A stretch of DNA of 6,649 nt from Candidatus Poseidoniaceae archaeon (GTDB lineage Archaea > Thermoplasmatota > Poseidoniia > Poseidoniales > Poseidoniaceae): NCBI GenBank assembly GCA_022425585.1, contig JAKMFF010000163.1:1-6649 (forward strand). The letters are read 5' to 3'. The position numbers and the translations under genes are program-made. Below the pieces are notes generated by a model. It was not told the DNA's origin. It did no database searches and worked only from the letters and a program-made list of their open reading frames with translations. Of the stretch, positions 6,378-6,649 are shown piece by piece. The first letter of the stretch is position 1. Every line of letters begins with the position of its first letter.

Positions 6378-6641
6378 TCAATCATCACTGTCATCGACGA
6401 AAATAAGCGAATAGCGCCATAGTTCATCCTCACCTTGAGCTGTTTCTCGCCTAATTCTTACATTACTATCTTCTGGATATCTTGACCGTAAAGCGCCTTC
6501 AATAATTCCATCGTCTAACTCCCAGAGAGGAAGTACATCGGCTTTTTCTACTGGAGGATGAGTCAAATTTACTTTAATGTGGAAGAATGGTACTGTGTCA
6601 TACTCAAGTTCTCCTAGTCCGGCATATTCCCACCAGTCCAT
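6378..6641 (-). CDS. Acidic 87-residue protein, unknown function
   Basis: I do not recognise this protein. It starts MDWWEYAGLGELEYDTVPFF and ends in the very acidic VDDSDD. It is tryptophan-rich for its size, has no signal peptide or membrane helix, and has no cysteine or zinc motif. The middle carries PLWELDDGIIEGALRSRYPE, and the last third, with WRYSLIFVDD, looks like a beta strand. The ATG at 6641 is preceded after four bases by GTGA reaching the window edge, the same geometry as at sdhA, which suggests that the gene is complete. The frame is open to the edge, so it could instead be the C-terminal end of a longer protein. It ends 12 bases before a TTG and 42 bases before the preferred ATG of the kinase gene, in the same reading frame, and is probably co-transcribed with it. 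Confidence 0.6.
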   Translation of the reverse strand: MDWWEYAGLGELEYDTVPFFHIKVNLTHPPVEKADVLPLWELDDGIIEGALRSRYPEDSNVRIRRETAQGEDELWRYSLIFVDDSDD

Positions 6642-6649
6642 TAGTTCAC

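Noticed and set aside
6378..6380. TGA before the kinase as a recoded codon (selenocysteine or readthrough)
   Set aside because: TGA ends several other genes here, the sequence beyond it joins no known domain, and plausible kinase starts follow, so a normal stop is simpler.
1..6649. CRISPR array, tRNA, rRNA, insertion sequence or prophage genes
   Set aside because: Coding sequence fills almost the whole window, no spaced direct repeats or terminal repeats were seen, and the gaps are under 90 bases.

Overview
The window comes from a gene-dense, moderately AT-rich prokaryotic genome. All seven genes lie on the minus strand, so transcription runs from high to low coordinates. The best guess for the source is a marine archaeon of the Marine Group II / Poseidoniales type, held with moderate confidence. 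The support is: Shine-Dalgarno sites of the GGTGA type, one gene (crtI) that looks leaderless with a TATA-like box centred about 26 nt before its ATG, a lipobox-bearing thioredoxin-fold protein, and a carotenoid desaturase next to aerobic respiration genes. A low-GC marine bacterium such as an actinobacterium is the main alternative, because the succinate dehydrogenase genes resemble the actinobacterial Sdh1 type.

Layout in order of transcription. (1) 6378-6641 is an acidic 87-residue protein of unknown function. (2) 5103-6335 (or to 6365) is an ABC1/AarF/UbiB-family atypical kinase. (3) 3868-5106 is an amine-oxidase-superfamily FAD oxidoreductase whose start overlaps the kinase stop as ATGA. 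(4) 3781-3867 is an 87-nt intergenic stretch with a likely crtI promoter. (5) 2167-3780 is a CrtI-type phytoene desaturase. (6) 1575-2177 is a thioredoxin-fold lipoprotein starting inside the crtI end. (7) 1500-1574 is a short intergenic gap with an unusual C7G5 tract. (8) 672-1499 is a succinate dehydrogenase membrane subunit of the mycobacterial Sdh1 (type F) kind. (9) 1-662 is the N-terminal part of the succinate dehydrogenase flavoprotein, cut by the window edge.

Functionally there are two blocks. The upper block (kinase, FAD oxidoreductase, CrtI) looks like an isoprenoid or carotenoid lipid module. CrtI would make a coloured C40 polyene; the substrate of the second FAD enzyme is unknown; UbiB-family proteins elsewhere act on prenyl-lipid metabolism. 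The lower block is a complex II operon in the order sdhC-sdhA, with sdhB expected just left of position 1, feeding succinate electrons to membrane quinone. The thioredoxin-like lipoprotein sits between the blocks and is translationally tied to crtI.

The most interesting points are the type F SdhC with its cysteine/histidine set suited to a membrane-buried Rieske-type cluster, the coupled ABC1 kinase/FAD oxidoreductase pair with a changed KxGQ signature, and alternative hairpins around the kinase start. No RNA genes, CRISPR arrays, insertion sequences or integration sites were seen.
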